Shown here: piece by piece, positions 48,031 to 56,750 of the stretch
Layout of the letters: each line of letters starts with the position of its first letter
Numbering within the stretch: position 1 is the first letter of the stretch
Assembly (NCBI GenBank): GCA_963377175.1
Contig: CAUJNA010003782.1
Coordinates: 62,001 to 126,000, forward strand
Direction of reading: 5' to 3'
Origin: Effrenium voratum
Taxonomy: Eukaryota > Sar > Dinophyceae > Suessiales > Symbiodiniaceae
DNA length: 64,000 bases
Notes under the pieces: generated by a model
What the model was told of the DNA's origin: nothing
What the model saw: the letters and a program-made list of their open reading frames with translations, nothing else
The model's database searches: none
Program-made: the position numbers and the translations under genes

Positions 48031-48444
48031 CGTGTTTGTTTCGTCCTGTATCAAGCCCCTACCCAAGGCTAGGGTGCGCAGCATCTGGCTCCAATGACAA
48101 GAGCTACTCGCCAGTCGTGTTGGAGGCTCCGGCATGCTCAAGCTGCATTGCATTGTTAAGCAGGGTGGACCCACTTGCCACTTTCAATTGCATCCTGTCT
48201 AAACAGGGCTCCACATTTTGCAACCAATTGAAACATGTTGCTTTTTCCACCAAAATTAAGTGAGACCACTATTTACATCATTTACAAGGCAATGTTCAGT
48301 GTTTTTCATTTGCGGTTACAAAGGGCATGTCCATTGCCCAAGCCTAAGCCTTGGATGCACTACAGGAGCTCTCACAACCCCCCGGCCAAGATTGGATACA
48401 ACAACAAAAAGCAAAACAAAAACAGTATACTGCATAATGTTAAC
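48031..48444 (+). other. No feature recognised
   Basis: AT content rises at 48235-48430. No supportable exon. Confidence 0.4.
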
Positions 48445-48575
48445 CCCGGATTAAGCAGAACCCCTGGTTGATTTTGATTGGGGGGTGTCCCCTTTTAGTG
48501 GGGATTCAGACCACTTTTGCAGGGAACACCCCCTAATAATGGGACGGGTTTATTAATCCTGGGTCAACGTTACGC
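48445..48575. mobile_element. Repeat family G, copy 4 (TIR)
   Basis: Left 'gttaaccccggattaag', right 'ttaatcctgggtcaac', an inverted pair; centre 'cagaccacttttgcaggga'. The next bases (gttacgcag) give the acceptor of the following exon. Confidence 0.7.
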
Positions 48576-48577
48576 AG

Positions 48578-48636
48578 GGGTAGGCGGCGACATCATCCTT
48601 CAGGGCGAAGCTCGTTTAGCTTGCCAGTTCGTTTTG
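48578..48636 (+). CDS. Exon between repeat G and a strong donor
   Basis: Two bases then VGGDIILQGEARLACQFVL, phase 0 before GTAAGT (48637). Acceptor is at the end of repeat G copy 4. Confidence 0.5.
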
Positions 48637-48710
48637 GTAAGTGCTGATGATTCTCCGTGTTTGCATGTGCTTGCCCGTGGTTTTGATCATGTTGTATGTT
48701 TGGCTGTAGG

Positions 48711-48812
48711 GTTTTGTGTTCATCAATCAGAGGCACGCCCGCAACGGCTGCATGGTCAGGACCTGCTCCGAGACCTGCACGCCGACCTGGGGCAGGCAGC
48801 GTGGGGTTGGGA
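48711..48812 (+). CDS. Exon candidate, frame uncertain
   Basis: After ggctgtag: GFVFINQRHARNGCMVRT in the frame that fits the previous exon, or VHQSEARPQRLHGQDLLR with a more helical composition. Confidence 0.35.
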
Positions 48813-49014
48813 ATGGTGACTTCCAGATGTCTGACATCTGTGCATTTGCGACTGTGTCAAAGCCAGGGGCCTGTCCAACACCAGGGTTTCAGAAGCGTTT
48901 TTGTTCTGCTTCTTTTGGGTCGGTTTCAAGGGTGCCTAGGTTTTGACAAAGGCACTTGACTGCTCTTTGGTATGAGGTGGGTTGGCTTGTTGTCCTTGCT
49001 GGTTGCCCATGCAG

Positions 49015-49110
49015 ATTGACCCGGGCGTCCCGGCTGCCATGTCGCCAAGGTATGTGTTCAAAAGAAGGACTACTCTCGCGCGCAAGAGCTGGCAGCTTAA
49101 AGAGTGCTCA
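49015..49110 (+). CDS. Exon candidate, unknown
   Basis: After gcccatgcag: IDPGVPAAMSPRYVFKRRT then TLARKSWQLKEC. A GTATGT site lies at 49051. Confidence 0.35.
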
Positions 49111-49319
49111 GTTCTTCAGTGGCGCCTTTTTTCCCTTTTCCCTTTTTTGTTTGTGACTGCTCCACTAAAAATGGTCTTCCCCAAAAAAGGTTCATTTTTT
49201 CCAGGGTCACTGAACAACTGAGAGTGGGATTGTGTTGCAATTCTTGCTGGAGACGGTAATGGGACAAGGTGTTGCTTCCATGCCTAAACGCCTTCTTCTG
49301 TCTCGTGGGGGGGTGGCAG

Positions 49320-49437
49320 GTCTTGTGTTACATGCTCGCCACGGCCCACCCTTGTGGTTGTACTTGCCGCGGGGGGGCGCTTGCTCCAAGCCGTTTTAGC
49401 TTACAAGGATTATCGAGTTCCCTGTCTACAATATTGA
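49320..49437 (+). CDS. Exon candidate, unknown
   Basis: After ggtggcag: one base, then SCVTCSPRPTLVVVLAAGG, RLLQAVLAYKDYRVPCLQ, Y, stop. Another frame is open across the same bases. Confidence 0.4.
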
Positions 49438-49462
49438 GGAATCCACTGAAGCTCTCCGATTG

Positions 49463-49597
49463 TTCTAGGGGTACCTTCCCCACTCTCTCCAGGGATCCTT
49501 CTTTTCAGGAAGCCATCAAAAACCCAGGGGAAACAGCCGGTTTTTGAAAAGAACGATGGTTGAAAAGAATGGAAAAGGAATCAACCAGTAGAATTGT
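49463..49597. mobile_element. Repeat family F, copy 3
   Basis: Left ttctaggggtaccttcc, right aggaatcaaccagtagaatt; centre 'cagggatccttcttttcag' and 'ttttgaaaagaacgatgg'. Confidence 0.75.
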
Positions 49598-49624
49598 AGC
49601 TGTTAGGCCCTGCACTTCTTCAAG

Positions 49625-49770
49625 GTGTCTCAGAGCCGAGTTGCGCAAGGTGGCACGCCCGACCTCCGCGCGACCTGCCCCGGCTCAAATTCATGAAAAG
49701 GATGAGCCAGGCACTTGAGCAGACAAAGCGCCACGTTGAACGCGGGATTGCACAGACAATGGCACGATGA
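49625..49770 (+). CDS. Exon candidate, basic helix, strand uncertain
   Basis: VSEPSCARWHARPPRDLPR, LKFMKRMSQALEQTKRHV, ERGIAQTMAR, stop. A minus-strand frame of 110 codons (49630-49962, MGASSVLGVAVVLRIWSQ...) is also protein-like. Confidence 0.4.
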
Positions 49771-50107
49771 GAATGAGGAAGCAAAATCAGGGGTCCGAAG
49801 AGCATCACATATCAAAAGATCGGCAAGGAACCTCCGAGACTCACCGAAGAATTTCCTCAGGTTTGAGATGCACTTGGCAAACACGAGTGGCTGCTCACTG
49901 GATGCCCCTTGCGACCAGATCCGAAGCACCACCGCAACCCCCAAAACGGAAGATGCCCCCAAAGAGCCACAAAGTGAATGCGAGGGTCACTGAGTCTGAT
50001 ACCGTGTCAACGTGTCGGCCGTGGTTTGTGGTGTTTTTCTCCAAGCCATGCAAAAGGGTTTTCCCCTTCGGTACATAAATTGCCTATCCCTCTTGCCCGG
50101 ACCTCGC

Positions 50108-50206
50108 ATGGCCCGGTTGTGGGCTGCGGGGCTTTTGGCGCGGCTGGCATGGGCGCAAAGCCCCGGGAGCGTGGTGACTGGTGAGCTCATCGACGCGCGG
50201 CAGCGC
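50108..50206 (+). CDS. Candidate first exon with signal-peptide-like start
   Basis: MARLWAAGLLARLAWAQSP then GSVVTGELIDARQR. Met, Arg, then a hydrophobic Ala/Leu core ending A-W-A-Q resembles a signal peptide. GTTTTG donor-like site at 50207. Confidence 0.45.
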
Positions 50207-50261
50207 GTTTTGTGTTTTTTTTTCTTCCGAGGGGCGGGCTGCCCGGAGGCACTCCGCGAAG

Positions 50262-50370
50262 CTTCCATTGGCCGAGATGAATATGCCTTGTGTTTGTTCT
50301 TGTTGGTTCTAAAGGGGATCGATTTCGCTACTGGATTTGTTTCCAGTGCGCTTAAGCAAATGGAAGGGAG
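50262..50370. mobile_element. Repeat family H, copy 3
   Basis: Left cttccattggccgagatg, right gcttaagcaaatggaag; centre 'ttggttctaaaggggatc' and 'tttgtttccag'. Confidence 0.65.
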
Positions 50371-50961
50371 AAACGTAACAGAGCCTCAAAACAGCATGCC
50401 AGTTGGCAGGGGTTATTATTTTGTCCGTTTCCACTGGTTATCAAAGTCAGAACATGGGGTTGTCTCCCTTTAGTTATCCCATCACTTGGGGGGTGACTTT
50501 GATCATGATAAATATCGAGGCCAGGTTGGTGTACGCGAGGTTGCTTTGAGGGTTCACAACGATCTCAGCGCCTGTCAAGAGGGTGCAAGTCCTTCGGGCC
50601 CACTAACACTGGCATCCGAGCAAAACAGCTGGTCTTTGATTCCAGCACTTTCAATGTAACTTGAGCCACGCCTATTTGGGTATGGGTCAGAGTTAAACCA
50701 CCAGGGGACCACAGGTTTTAGTCGTTGGTTCCATTTACCAGGGCAAGCCATTCTGGCTCACCATTTTTGACCCACCATTGGGAGCTTGCCTTTGTTCTTT
50801 ACCACTATGGTCCTCAAGCCTTGGACCTCAAGCAGCTTACGCATAGGTGTTCTTTTCATCGGTTAGTTTGATTAAACATAGATGGGTTCCACGGGTTTAG
50901 GTGGGGTGTTTCTTCCATTTACCAGGGAATCCCATCTATTTTTCTAAAAGGCCACCTATGG
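50371..50961 (+). other. Intron with repeats K (50660-50772) and E (50840-50960)
   Basis: K: 'ctatttgggtatgggtcag', 'ccagggcaagccattctgg'. E copy 3: gcataggtgttc ... ggccacctatgg with 'catagatgggttccacggg' and 'gggaatcccatctattttt'. No other feature. Confidence 0.6.
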
Positions 50962-51144
50962 TTGGACGTCCTCGTTCGTTCGCGGCGAAGCGCCGCCGCC
51001 CCTCCAATCCTCGCGCAAGCCGAGGATTGGGAGTGCCGGCGCGTCGATGATGTGCCGCAGCTCGCAGGTGTGTCGGGTGCCGTCATCACACAGCTTGCGC
51101 ACGTGACGCATATGGGCATAGCAAACAAAAACACATACATGTAG
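50962..51144 (+). CDS. Exon after repeat E copy 3, unknown protein
   Basis: DVLVRSRRSAAAPPILAQA, EDWECRRVDDVPQLAGVS, GAVITQLAHVTHMGIANK. Begins immediately after the element; the acceptor may be gcgaag (50989) or ctcgcaag (51016). Confidence 0.45.
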   Translation: MDVLVRSRRSAAAPPILAQAEDWECRRVDDVPQLAGVSGAVITQLAHVTHMGIANKNTYM

Positions 51145-51265
51145 CATATTACATGGTATATTTTTGCTTAAGTCTGTGTATGTATGTATATAAGTATATA
51201 TATATATATAATATGGTATATACACGGACAATTATTGAAGCCGCTTGCGCTTTCGTTTTTGACAG

Positions 51266-51371
51266 ATTTCCTCAAGCTCGGCCAAGGCGCTTCTGGACTG
51301 GAACTCCCTCCGGGACTTGGCCCAAAGCAAGGCGAGCTCAGAACAGTCTCAGAACGCCCACCCATGCCCAG
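51266..51371 (+). CDS. Internal exon, Ser/Gln-rich, unknown
   Basis: ISSSSAKALLDWNSLRDLA, QSKASSEQSQNAHPCP, phase 1 before GTGTTG. Acceptor gtttttgacag (to 51265). The frame FPQARPRRFWTGTPSGTW is also open. Confidence 0.45.
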
Positions 51372-51830
51372 GTGTTGAAAGTCTGCATGCGTTCTCAGGT
51401 TGCTCCTGGTACATATCTTGGGTATTTTTATTTTGTCATGTTTGTGTTGTGCCAAAATTTCGGGCGCTGTGTTTGTTTGATTGGCGATGCTGGTGTGAGT
51501 GCGAGAGAACGCTTGAAATTGTGTTCCGCGGCACTTGTCTGACAGATAGAGTGGGCTTCACAGTTGCCTGGGAGCAAGGTGAAGGTGAAAGGATGTTGCA
51601 GACGTGGCCCCAAAAATTGGCTGACGGAGGGGGCGGCGGTTCCCTGCACAATCGTGACTGCTAGTTGACTGGTCTTGTCAAGATGCTGGGGCTTGCCAGG
51701 ATGAAATGACCAAACCTTTATAGCACGCACCCTAGAGGAACAGAAGGAAATAGTTTGGAAAGCAACTTAAAGATTTCAGTGATACCATTTCTCTGGGGCA
51801 TCTTGGAGCTTGGAGAGGACCCTCCCACAG

Positions 51831-51880
51831 GCTAACCTGGAAGCTCGCACCCTTTGGGAGACTCGGTTCCTTTTACAGAG
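51831..51880 (+). CDS. Exon interrupted by repeat H copy 2
   Basis: After ccctcccacag: ANLEARTLWETRFLLQ, or LTWKLAPFGRLGSFYR in the frame that joins the exon after H. Repeat H starts at its end. Confidence 0.4.
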
Positions 51881-51882
51881 GC

Positions 51883-52131
51883 TTCCGTTTGCTTAAGAAT
51901 CGTTTTTATTTGCCCCTGTTGGTTTTAAAAGGAATTTGTCACTACTGGACAGGGTTGTGGGATCAAGGGGTTTCTCCCCACTTCTGTGATACAAGGGAAT
52001 CCCCCTTGATATGAAGAAATTGGTCTTTGGGGTTAGGCCCTTTCTGTTGTATCACAGAAGTGGGTTCCATTCCCCACAGCCCTGCTACTGGAAGTATTTT
52101 TCTTTTTTTTCCAGGCGTCTTCACCAAATGG
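51883..52131 (+). mobile_element. Repeat family H, copy 2, carrying nested repeat I copy 2
   Basis: Left ccgtttgcttaagaat, right cttcaccaaatgg, an inverted pair. The flanks duplicate aggcttcc: ttacagaggcttccg on the left, aatggaggcttccg on the right. Repeat I (51949-52084) is inserted in its middle, flanked by ctactgg on both sides. Confidence 0.8.
51949..52084. mobile_element. Repeat family I, copy 2, inserted in H copy 2
   Basis: Arms acagggttgtgggatc / ttccccacagccctg and cccacttctgtgatacaa / ttgtatcacagaagtggg. The 7-bp duplication ctactgg lies at 51942 and 52085. Confidence 0.85.
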
Positions 52132-52348
52132 AGGCTTCCGTTCGTCACCGTCTGGCGAGGCGGTGGACAGCGCGGAGCCGCTGCCGTCGGTGCCGGAGCT
52201 GGTGCACGCGGCCATGGCTCTCCAGGCGCCCCAAAAAAAGGCGAAAGCGGAGGACCGGCGGCGGTTTGACCGGCGCCAAAAGCGTTGCGTTTGGGATTTT
52301 GTTCGACTTCTTGGATTTCTCGGACTTTTTTTGAGCTGGTTGGCTTGA
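52115..52348 (+). CDS. Terminal exon after repeat H copy 2, unknown protein
   Basis: ASSPNGGFRSSPSGEAVDS, AEPLPSVPELVHAAMALQA, PQKKAKAEDRRRFDRRQKR, CVWDFVRLLGFLGLFLSW, LA, stop. A basic region is followed by a hydrophobic C-terminal segment (tail-anchor-like). The acceptor is the element's own T8-ccag (52114), or the AG at 52132-52133 in the right target duplication. Confidence 0.6.
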   Translation, partial: ASSPNGGFRSSPSGEAVDSAEPLPSVPELVHAAMALQAPQKKAKAEDRRRFDRRQKRCVWDFVRLLGFLGLFLSWLA

Positions 52349-52418
52349 CTTGTTTGCTGTGATGATTTGTTTGACTTGATGTGTTTTTCTTCGAAAGACT
52401 TGCTTGAGGAAAGGGGGG

Positions 52419-52541
52419 GCGTTTTACAACGTGCTTTCGCGATCGTTGTTCAACGGGCGCCGCTGGAGGCTGATCGTTTCTCAAGGCGACCCGCTATTGC
52501 CATGTGTTCTACGGGCTTTCATCGGCCTTCCTATTTCTTGA
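52419..52541 (+). CDS. Exon candidate, unknown protein
   Basis: AFYNVLSRSLFNGRRWRLI, VSQGDPLLPCVLRAFIGL, PIS, stop. An alternative frame (GVLQRAFAIVVQRAPLEA) is open. The first has the better composition. Confidence 0.45.
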   Translation, partial: AFYNVLSRSLFNGRRWRLIVSQGDPLLPCVLRAFIGLPIS

Positions 52542-52559
52542 CCGGCCCCGCTTGCTTGC

Positions 52560-52937
52560 ATGCGCCGCATCTTTCAATCCAACAGCCACCACTCGGCTTT
52601 CTCCATGCAACTCCTTCATGTTTTTCCTCCAGCCAAGCATGGCTATTCGAAGTCGGCCTGTGCATCCGGCGTCAGCCGCTGCCAATCAATCTGGGCCAAT
52701 CACACGACCTCACCCCAAATGGTGGTTTATGTGGGGAATAGCCCCCCAACCACCTTATTTCAGGTTGGTGAAATATTATACTTCACCCAGATCAATGCTT
52801 TGCTCGGCGAGCATTTCGTATTCTACTTCCCTGCTGAATCGCGTGGGCGAAACTTGCGCATTCGCTGCAGATGCGTGCCGCAGAAGTGGTTGCGGATCTT
52901 GAGCCCCCGGGGCTTGACTTGTAATGAGGGGTGCTAA
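52560..52937 (+). CDS. ORF of 125 codons, unknown
   Basis: RRIFQSNSHHSAFSMQLLH ... VVYVGNSPPTTLFQVGEI, LYFTQINALLGEHFVFYF, PAESRGRNLRIRCRCVPQ, KWLRILSPRGLTCNEGC, stop. The second half (from 52740) is especially protein-like; an acceptor-like ttatttcag is at 52762. Confidence 0.45.
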   Translation: MRRIFQSNSHHSAFSMQLLHVFPPAKHGYSKSACASGVSRCQSIWANHTTSPQMVVYVGNSPPTTLFQVGEILYFTQINALLGEHFVFYFPAESRGRNLRIRCRCVPQKWLRILSPRGLTCNEGC

Positions 52938-52952
52938 ACTCTGCACAGGGGC

Positions 52953-53333
52953 GTGACAGTCCTCGTTCCACTGGACAAGCTCGGAGGGCCACGCAATACA
53001 CGGCATGCATGCCGGCATTTCTTAGAGAGGGGGGGGAGAGAGGAGCTTTTGCACGCGTTTGGCCCTTCAAAATCCTTAAGAGATGTTCCTGGTTGCTTTC
53101 AAGGTTGCCCCCGTGTTGGCACATGTTCGGCCACTGGATCTTGCCACAAACAGTTTGTGCCAAGGTCTCTGCGGAGGTGAGGGAGCAGGCGTTCCAGGAC
53201 CCCCCCGCATGTCTCTTTCCGCTTTCTTGCGCAGCTTCTCCACATGCGTCAAAGAAGACCCCCCCCCTTGTTGGCTTCATGAGGGTTGATGATTTTTTCC
53301 TGGTCCATCCTGGTCCCAAACTGAGCCATGGGT
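52953..53333 (+). CDS. Weakly supported coding stretch
   Basis: Overlapping + frames VTVLVPLDKLGGPRNTRH ... and ... VSAEVREQAFQDPPACLF are open; a minus-strand frame of 175 codons also overlaps. Frame cannot be settled. Confidence 0.25.
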
Positions 53334-53502
53334 AACATCCCGTTGACCAACCTCCATATGTAGGGCGTGATTTTTACTAACCTAGGAACCTGTCTTTCTC
53401 GCCTTGACCCTCTTTTCCACTTTGGACATGTCGGAGACCGGGCAACCTATCGCCGGAGTTGATCAATTTTTCCTGACTGACCATGGGTAACATCCCGCTA
53501 AA
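53325..53502. repeat. Direct repeat of ccatgggtaacatcccg
   Basis: ccatgggtaacatcccgt at 53327 and ccatgggtaacatcccgc at 53482, within otherwise unassigned DNA. Confidence 0.7.
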
Positions 53503-53589
53503 AAGGCCGTTTGACCCAACCCCCGTATATCTCTATATACATATATATATATATACATATCTCAATATACATATATGTATATATAAAAT

Positions 53590-53772
53590 ATGCCTTCTAC
53601 AATCTTACTGAACATGGAAGGCATCAGCACGGTTGCGCTGGCCCCACCGACTGGGAGCTCAAGCTTCAAGGGCCTTTGGAGGGATGTTGCTGAGTGGGGC
53701 GTGTCAAAGTTGCAGGTGGAAGAGGGCAGGATGAAGCATGGCATATGTGGTTCGGTACACCCGTCCGGGTAA
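53590..53772 (+). CDS. ORF of 60 codons, unknown
   Basis: MPSTILLNMEGISTVALAP, PTGSSSFKGLWRDVAEWG, VSKLQVEEGRMKHGICGS and on to a stop. A TA microsatellite lies just upstream (53520-53588). Confidence 0.35.
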   Translation: MPSTILLNMEGISTVALAPPTGSSSFKGLWRDVAEWGVSKLQVEEGRMKHGICGSVHPSG

Positions 53773-54085
53773 TAATCTGGGGCATGGCTCATTGCTTGGT
53801 TTGACCGGCCGCGCAACGCACAGGCCGTTACCGTTCCTGGCATGTTTGCAAATGGCTTTTGGGTTGCGAAACTTTCTCGGGAGGGGCCTTCGAGTGTACG
53901 TCGGAAGCAAGGAGTGCCACCTGGGCACCATCTTCCTGACCACCCTGAGCGTCTCGATGTGCCTCTACCAGCACGAGCCACCTGATGACTGCGAGGAGGA
54001 GGCAAACTTTCTGATGGAAAGGCGGGGGCGCAGTGGAGCATCATATTCCGGGCTGTCACACTCAATCTTGCTAGTGAAGGGGTAG
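53738..54085 (+). CDS. ORF of 115 codons, unknown
   Basis: MAYVVRYTRPGNNLGHGSL ... LRNFLGRGLRVYVGSKEC, HLGTIFLTTLSVSMCLYQ, HEPPDDCEEEANFLMERR. Overlaps a minus-strand frame of 167 codons. May be part of the gene ending at 55164. Confidence 0.35.
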   Translation: MAYVVRYTRPGNNLGHGSLLGLTGRATHRPLPFLACLQMAFGLRNFLGRGLRVYVGSKECHLGTIFLTTLSVSMCLYQHEPPDDCEEEANFLMERRGRSGASYSGLSHSILLVKG

Positions 54086-54268
54086 AGGCCTTCTGCTGTT
54101 GTATTTACTATGGGTATCACGGATGCTTTTGCGCCACTGAGTGACAGCTGCCTCAAGTGTCTCACCATAAATGCTGGAGTTCACTGAGCAACAAATGGTT
54201 GGTTGCAATGATGGCTCCCTGTAAGCAGCAGATGGTAGCCTTCCAGCAAAGCATATGCCCTGAATCAG

Positions 54269-54452
54269 GATGTTCCGAAGAGACATCCCGTTGGCGGTGC
54301 TCTTGTCCTCCTCCTGGCCATTACGGAACGCTTTGCACATGACCTTCCTCTATGAGCGAGGCAGTCACAACACCAGCTCGTACTGGCACTACCTGCAGAA
54401 TGATCCAGAGATCAACTGCGAGTATAGCGCCATGTGGTCCAACCTGCGGCAG
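54269..54452 (+). CDS. Exon of a gene ending at 55164, unknown
   Basis: One base then MFRRDIPLAVLLSSSWPLR, NALHMTFLYERGSHNTSS, YWHYLQNDPEINCEYSAM, WSNLRQ, before GTGCGG (54453). Acceptor ccctgaatcag (to 54268). The FLYERG..N.S.YW.YL stretch vaguely recalls the FLLYER..G..S.W.PYL segment of Rubisco-LSMT-type SET proteins, but no catalytic motif is present, so that is only a thought. Confidence 0.5.
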
Positions 54453-54574
54453 GTGCGGTCGATCACAATTGTGAAAAGGCTGAGACGGATAATTCGTTTA
54501 ATGCCCTGGTTGAACCACTAATTTGGCCAGCTGAATTGAGTATCTTTTTGGAAACCGTGCCTGTTTCCTTTCAG

Positions 54575-54791
54575 GATCCCTGCGCGAATCATTCCGCCCC
54601 CCTCCCCCCTGCCTATGGAGGAGCTGTCGGTGGCCATCGACACCGGTGCTGCGGTGGTTGGCCACCTGCTGACGCTTGGTGGAGGATTCAGGCACACAGA
54701 TTGGGGAGTTGTCAAAGATATCCTTTTTGGACGCTTGGGCCGCCCAAGCCGCCTTTCAAAGGGGGTAGAAAACAGGGCCCGGACATTTTGA
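54575..54791 (+). CDS. Exon of a gene ending at 55164, unknown
   Basis: IPARIIPPPSPLPMEELSV, AIDTGAAVVGHLLTLGGG, FRHTDWGVVKDILFGRLG, stop at 54789. Acceptor tttcctttcag (to 54574). The exon probably ends before the stop. Confidence 0.5.
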
Positions 54792-55003
54792 CCACCACGC
54801 GCACGGCATTGCGGTGTCCGCTTTCCTTTCTGTGAGTGGCGTGTACTGCGCCTTGTGACCATGGGCTTTGCCTTGCAAGTGGATTGGATGGTCAAGTTGC
54901 TGCTTTTGAGGCGGCTCGGCACTGGACAAAGAGAGTTGACGTGTTTGATCTTTGCCGCAATGCGTGGTAGCAAACCTGAGAAAACATGCTAGGAGGTGAC
55001 CAG

Positions 55004-55164
55004 GTCGAGTCATTTGGGAGCTGGACGACTGGCATCCAAGGAGGTGGATCTTCTCCCCAGAGATCCTAGACCTGGAGTCGGTGCAGCTGAGGGATCCAAC
55101 CTTCATGCCCCAGCCCCTTGGCCGAACTCAGACCCGCTATGCAAAGGGCACCAAAGTGGGATGA
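55004..55164 (+). CDS. Terminal exon, unknown protein
   Basis: Two bases then RVIWELDDWHPRRWIFSPE, ILDLESVQLRDPTFMPQPL, GRTQTRYAKGTKVG, TGA. Acceptor ggtgaccag (to 55003). Very coding-like, ending in a natural-looking C-terminus. Confidence 0.6.
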
Positions 55165-55498
55165 CCAGCCTGAGATCCTGAAAAATCCTTTGACAAGTTC
55201 CAGGGCTGTCACCTAAAGGGGCTTGGGCCCACTCGAGTCTGAATCGGCCGTCACGCGTTGTCGCAAGAAAAAAAATGGATGGTGAAGGAGTCGTCGCTTT
55301 GGAGAGGCAGCTCGGAGCTGCGTTTTCCCCGCGTTTTGGTCTTTGATGTGCATTCCATGGCCCAGGTAGCCCTCGGTTTGGATTTGGATGTGGAATTTGT
55401 GATAGCCGATGGAACTACCATGATGTTACCCTGAATTGGTGGTTCGGATTTGGATTTGAAGCTCTGGTTCTTCTAGAGTCGTCGTAGAGGGTACCGAG
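55165..55498 (+). other. 3' region or intergenic DNA
   Basis: No exon seen. Recurrent 'ggtttggatttggatt' phrases at 55375-55455. Confidence 0.5.
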
Positions 55499-55607
55499 CA
55501 TAGGTGTCCTTTTTAGGTTAGTTTGGTTAAAACTAGATTGCACTGGTGTAGATGGTTTTTTTCCCACTTACCAGGGCCATCTCTATTTTTCCAAAATGCC
55601 ACCTATG
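55499..55607. mobile_element. Repeat family E, copy 4, with 8-bp target duplication
   Basis: cataggtgtcctttttagg ... ccaaaatgccacctatg. Flanks: gtaccgag (55491-55498) and gtaacgag (55608-55615), an 8-bp duplication with one mismatch. The left copy begins GT, the right copy ends AG. Confidence 0.8.
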
Positions 55608-55615
55608 GTAACGAG

Positions 55616-55746
55616 GGCGAGACCATCCTCCAAACCGATTCGGCTCCAAATGCGGCGCCAGGTGCCGAGCTGGCTGGATCGGTGTGCTGATGCTCAAGGC
55701 CGGCATCGCCTGGCACACGGAGCGCCTTCGGCGGAGAAATGGAGTT
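55616..55746 (+). CDS. Exon trapped between two E elements, frame uncertain
   Basis: 130 bp between E copies 4 and 5. Two frames are open: RLQMRRQVPSWLDRCADAQ then GRHRLAHGAPSAEKW, and GWIGVLMLKAGIAWHTER. Confidence 0.4.
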
Positions 55747-55857
55747 CATAGGTGTGCTTCTTGGTTGGTTTGGCTAAAAAATGGGGGGCGATTCCTGGTT
55801 TACCTTCTGGTTCAATCATGTACCAGGGCCATCCATTTCCCAAAAAGGACACCTATG
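55747..55857. mobile_element. Repeat family E, copy 5
   Basis: cataggtgtgcttcttgg ... caaaaaggacacctatg; inner 'ggggggcgattcctgg' resembles E copy 1. Confidence 0.8.
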
Positions 55858-56383
55858 TAGAAGTTCCTGCCCAGTTTCCCTCCTTGGCTTGCTGGTGCTT
55901 TGGGGAATGACCCGGGTTGGGGAAATCAGGAATTTCCTTCAAGGAAACCATAGGGGATGTGTTGTAGGGGTCATTCCAACTCATTCCAGGATGGGAACTA
56001 GCAAGTTGGTCCCACCGCTAGAACAGGTGAGAGCATCTCCGTTTGACACTGGCATGTCGGTCCACAATCAGACTACAAGGGAGAAGATGGACCCGCCATT
56101 ATTCGGGCTTGCGAAAAGTCGCCTCGAGATGGTTTTTGTCATTTTTGTCCTCCGCCATGTCCGGATTGCAACCACCAAACATGGGCAATGCGGTTGTTCT
56201 GATGCTGGTAATGCTGGCAGCAGGGCCAAAGAGTCAAAGAGGCTGGCTTTCTGGGCCAACGCAGCGCATGCCAAGGACTCATGCATACTTCACCTATGCA
56301 GATGTGCTGGGGCCCTACTTGGCGAGCCTTTCGCCCTGGCACTTTCTAGGCGGAAGCAGGGAGCGGAACGAGAAGGGGGGTAA
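55858..56383 (+). CDS. ORF, unknown, overlapping frames
   Basis: From 56026: QVRASPFDTGMSVHNQTTR, EKMDPPLFGLAKSRLEMV, FVIFVLRHVRIATTKHGQ and on to RRKQGAEREGG. The frame runs 200 codons in total but starts in repeat E. A second + frame (56043-56576, ... RTHAYFTYADVLGPYLAS...) overlaps. Frame unsettled. Confidence 0.35.
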
Positions 56384-56542
56384 CGGGTGCAGCACTCTTG
56401 AGACCTCACTTTTGGGGATCTATGGGCGGCATTTGGGCATGTCTCAGAAAAGGAAAAAAACCGACACAGCGCTGGGGATACTCTTGGCTGTGATGTTGAA
56501 AGAGGTAGCTGAGCTACAAGTTGGGACTGTCTTGTTCCTCCT

Positions 56543-56749
56543 TTGGACAGGAAAGGCCACCAAGCCACACTGCTAGCCCGCGCAAATGGGAGTGAGGCAA
56601 GCAGAATGGACCTAGGTATCCACAACCACAACAAGCAAGTGCTGCATCTCGATCGATTTGCTGCTTGCCTACTGCTTCGACAGCCTAATGATGTTGATCC
56701 GGTTCACGAGCAACCGATCCAAAACGTAATAGCCTGGCATTTTCTCTGA
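56543..56749 (+). CDS. ORF of 68 codons, unknown
   Basis: MDRKGHQATLLARANGSEA, SRMDLGIHNHNKQVLHLD, RFAACLLLRQPNDVDPVH, EQPIQNVIAWHFL, stop. A minus-strand frame overlaps the 3' half. Confidence 0.35.
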   Translation: MDRKGHQATLLARANGSEASRMDLGIHNHNKQVLHLDRFAACLLLRQPNDVDPVHEQPIQNVIAWHFL

Positions 56750-56750
56750 C

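Noticed and set aside
54269..54452. SET-domain (Rubisco LSMT-like) assignment
   Set aside because: Only a loose FLYERG...YW.YL resemblance; no NHS or GEQ..Y type motifs were seen in neighbouring exons, so no family was assigned.
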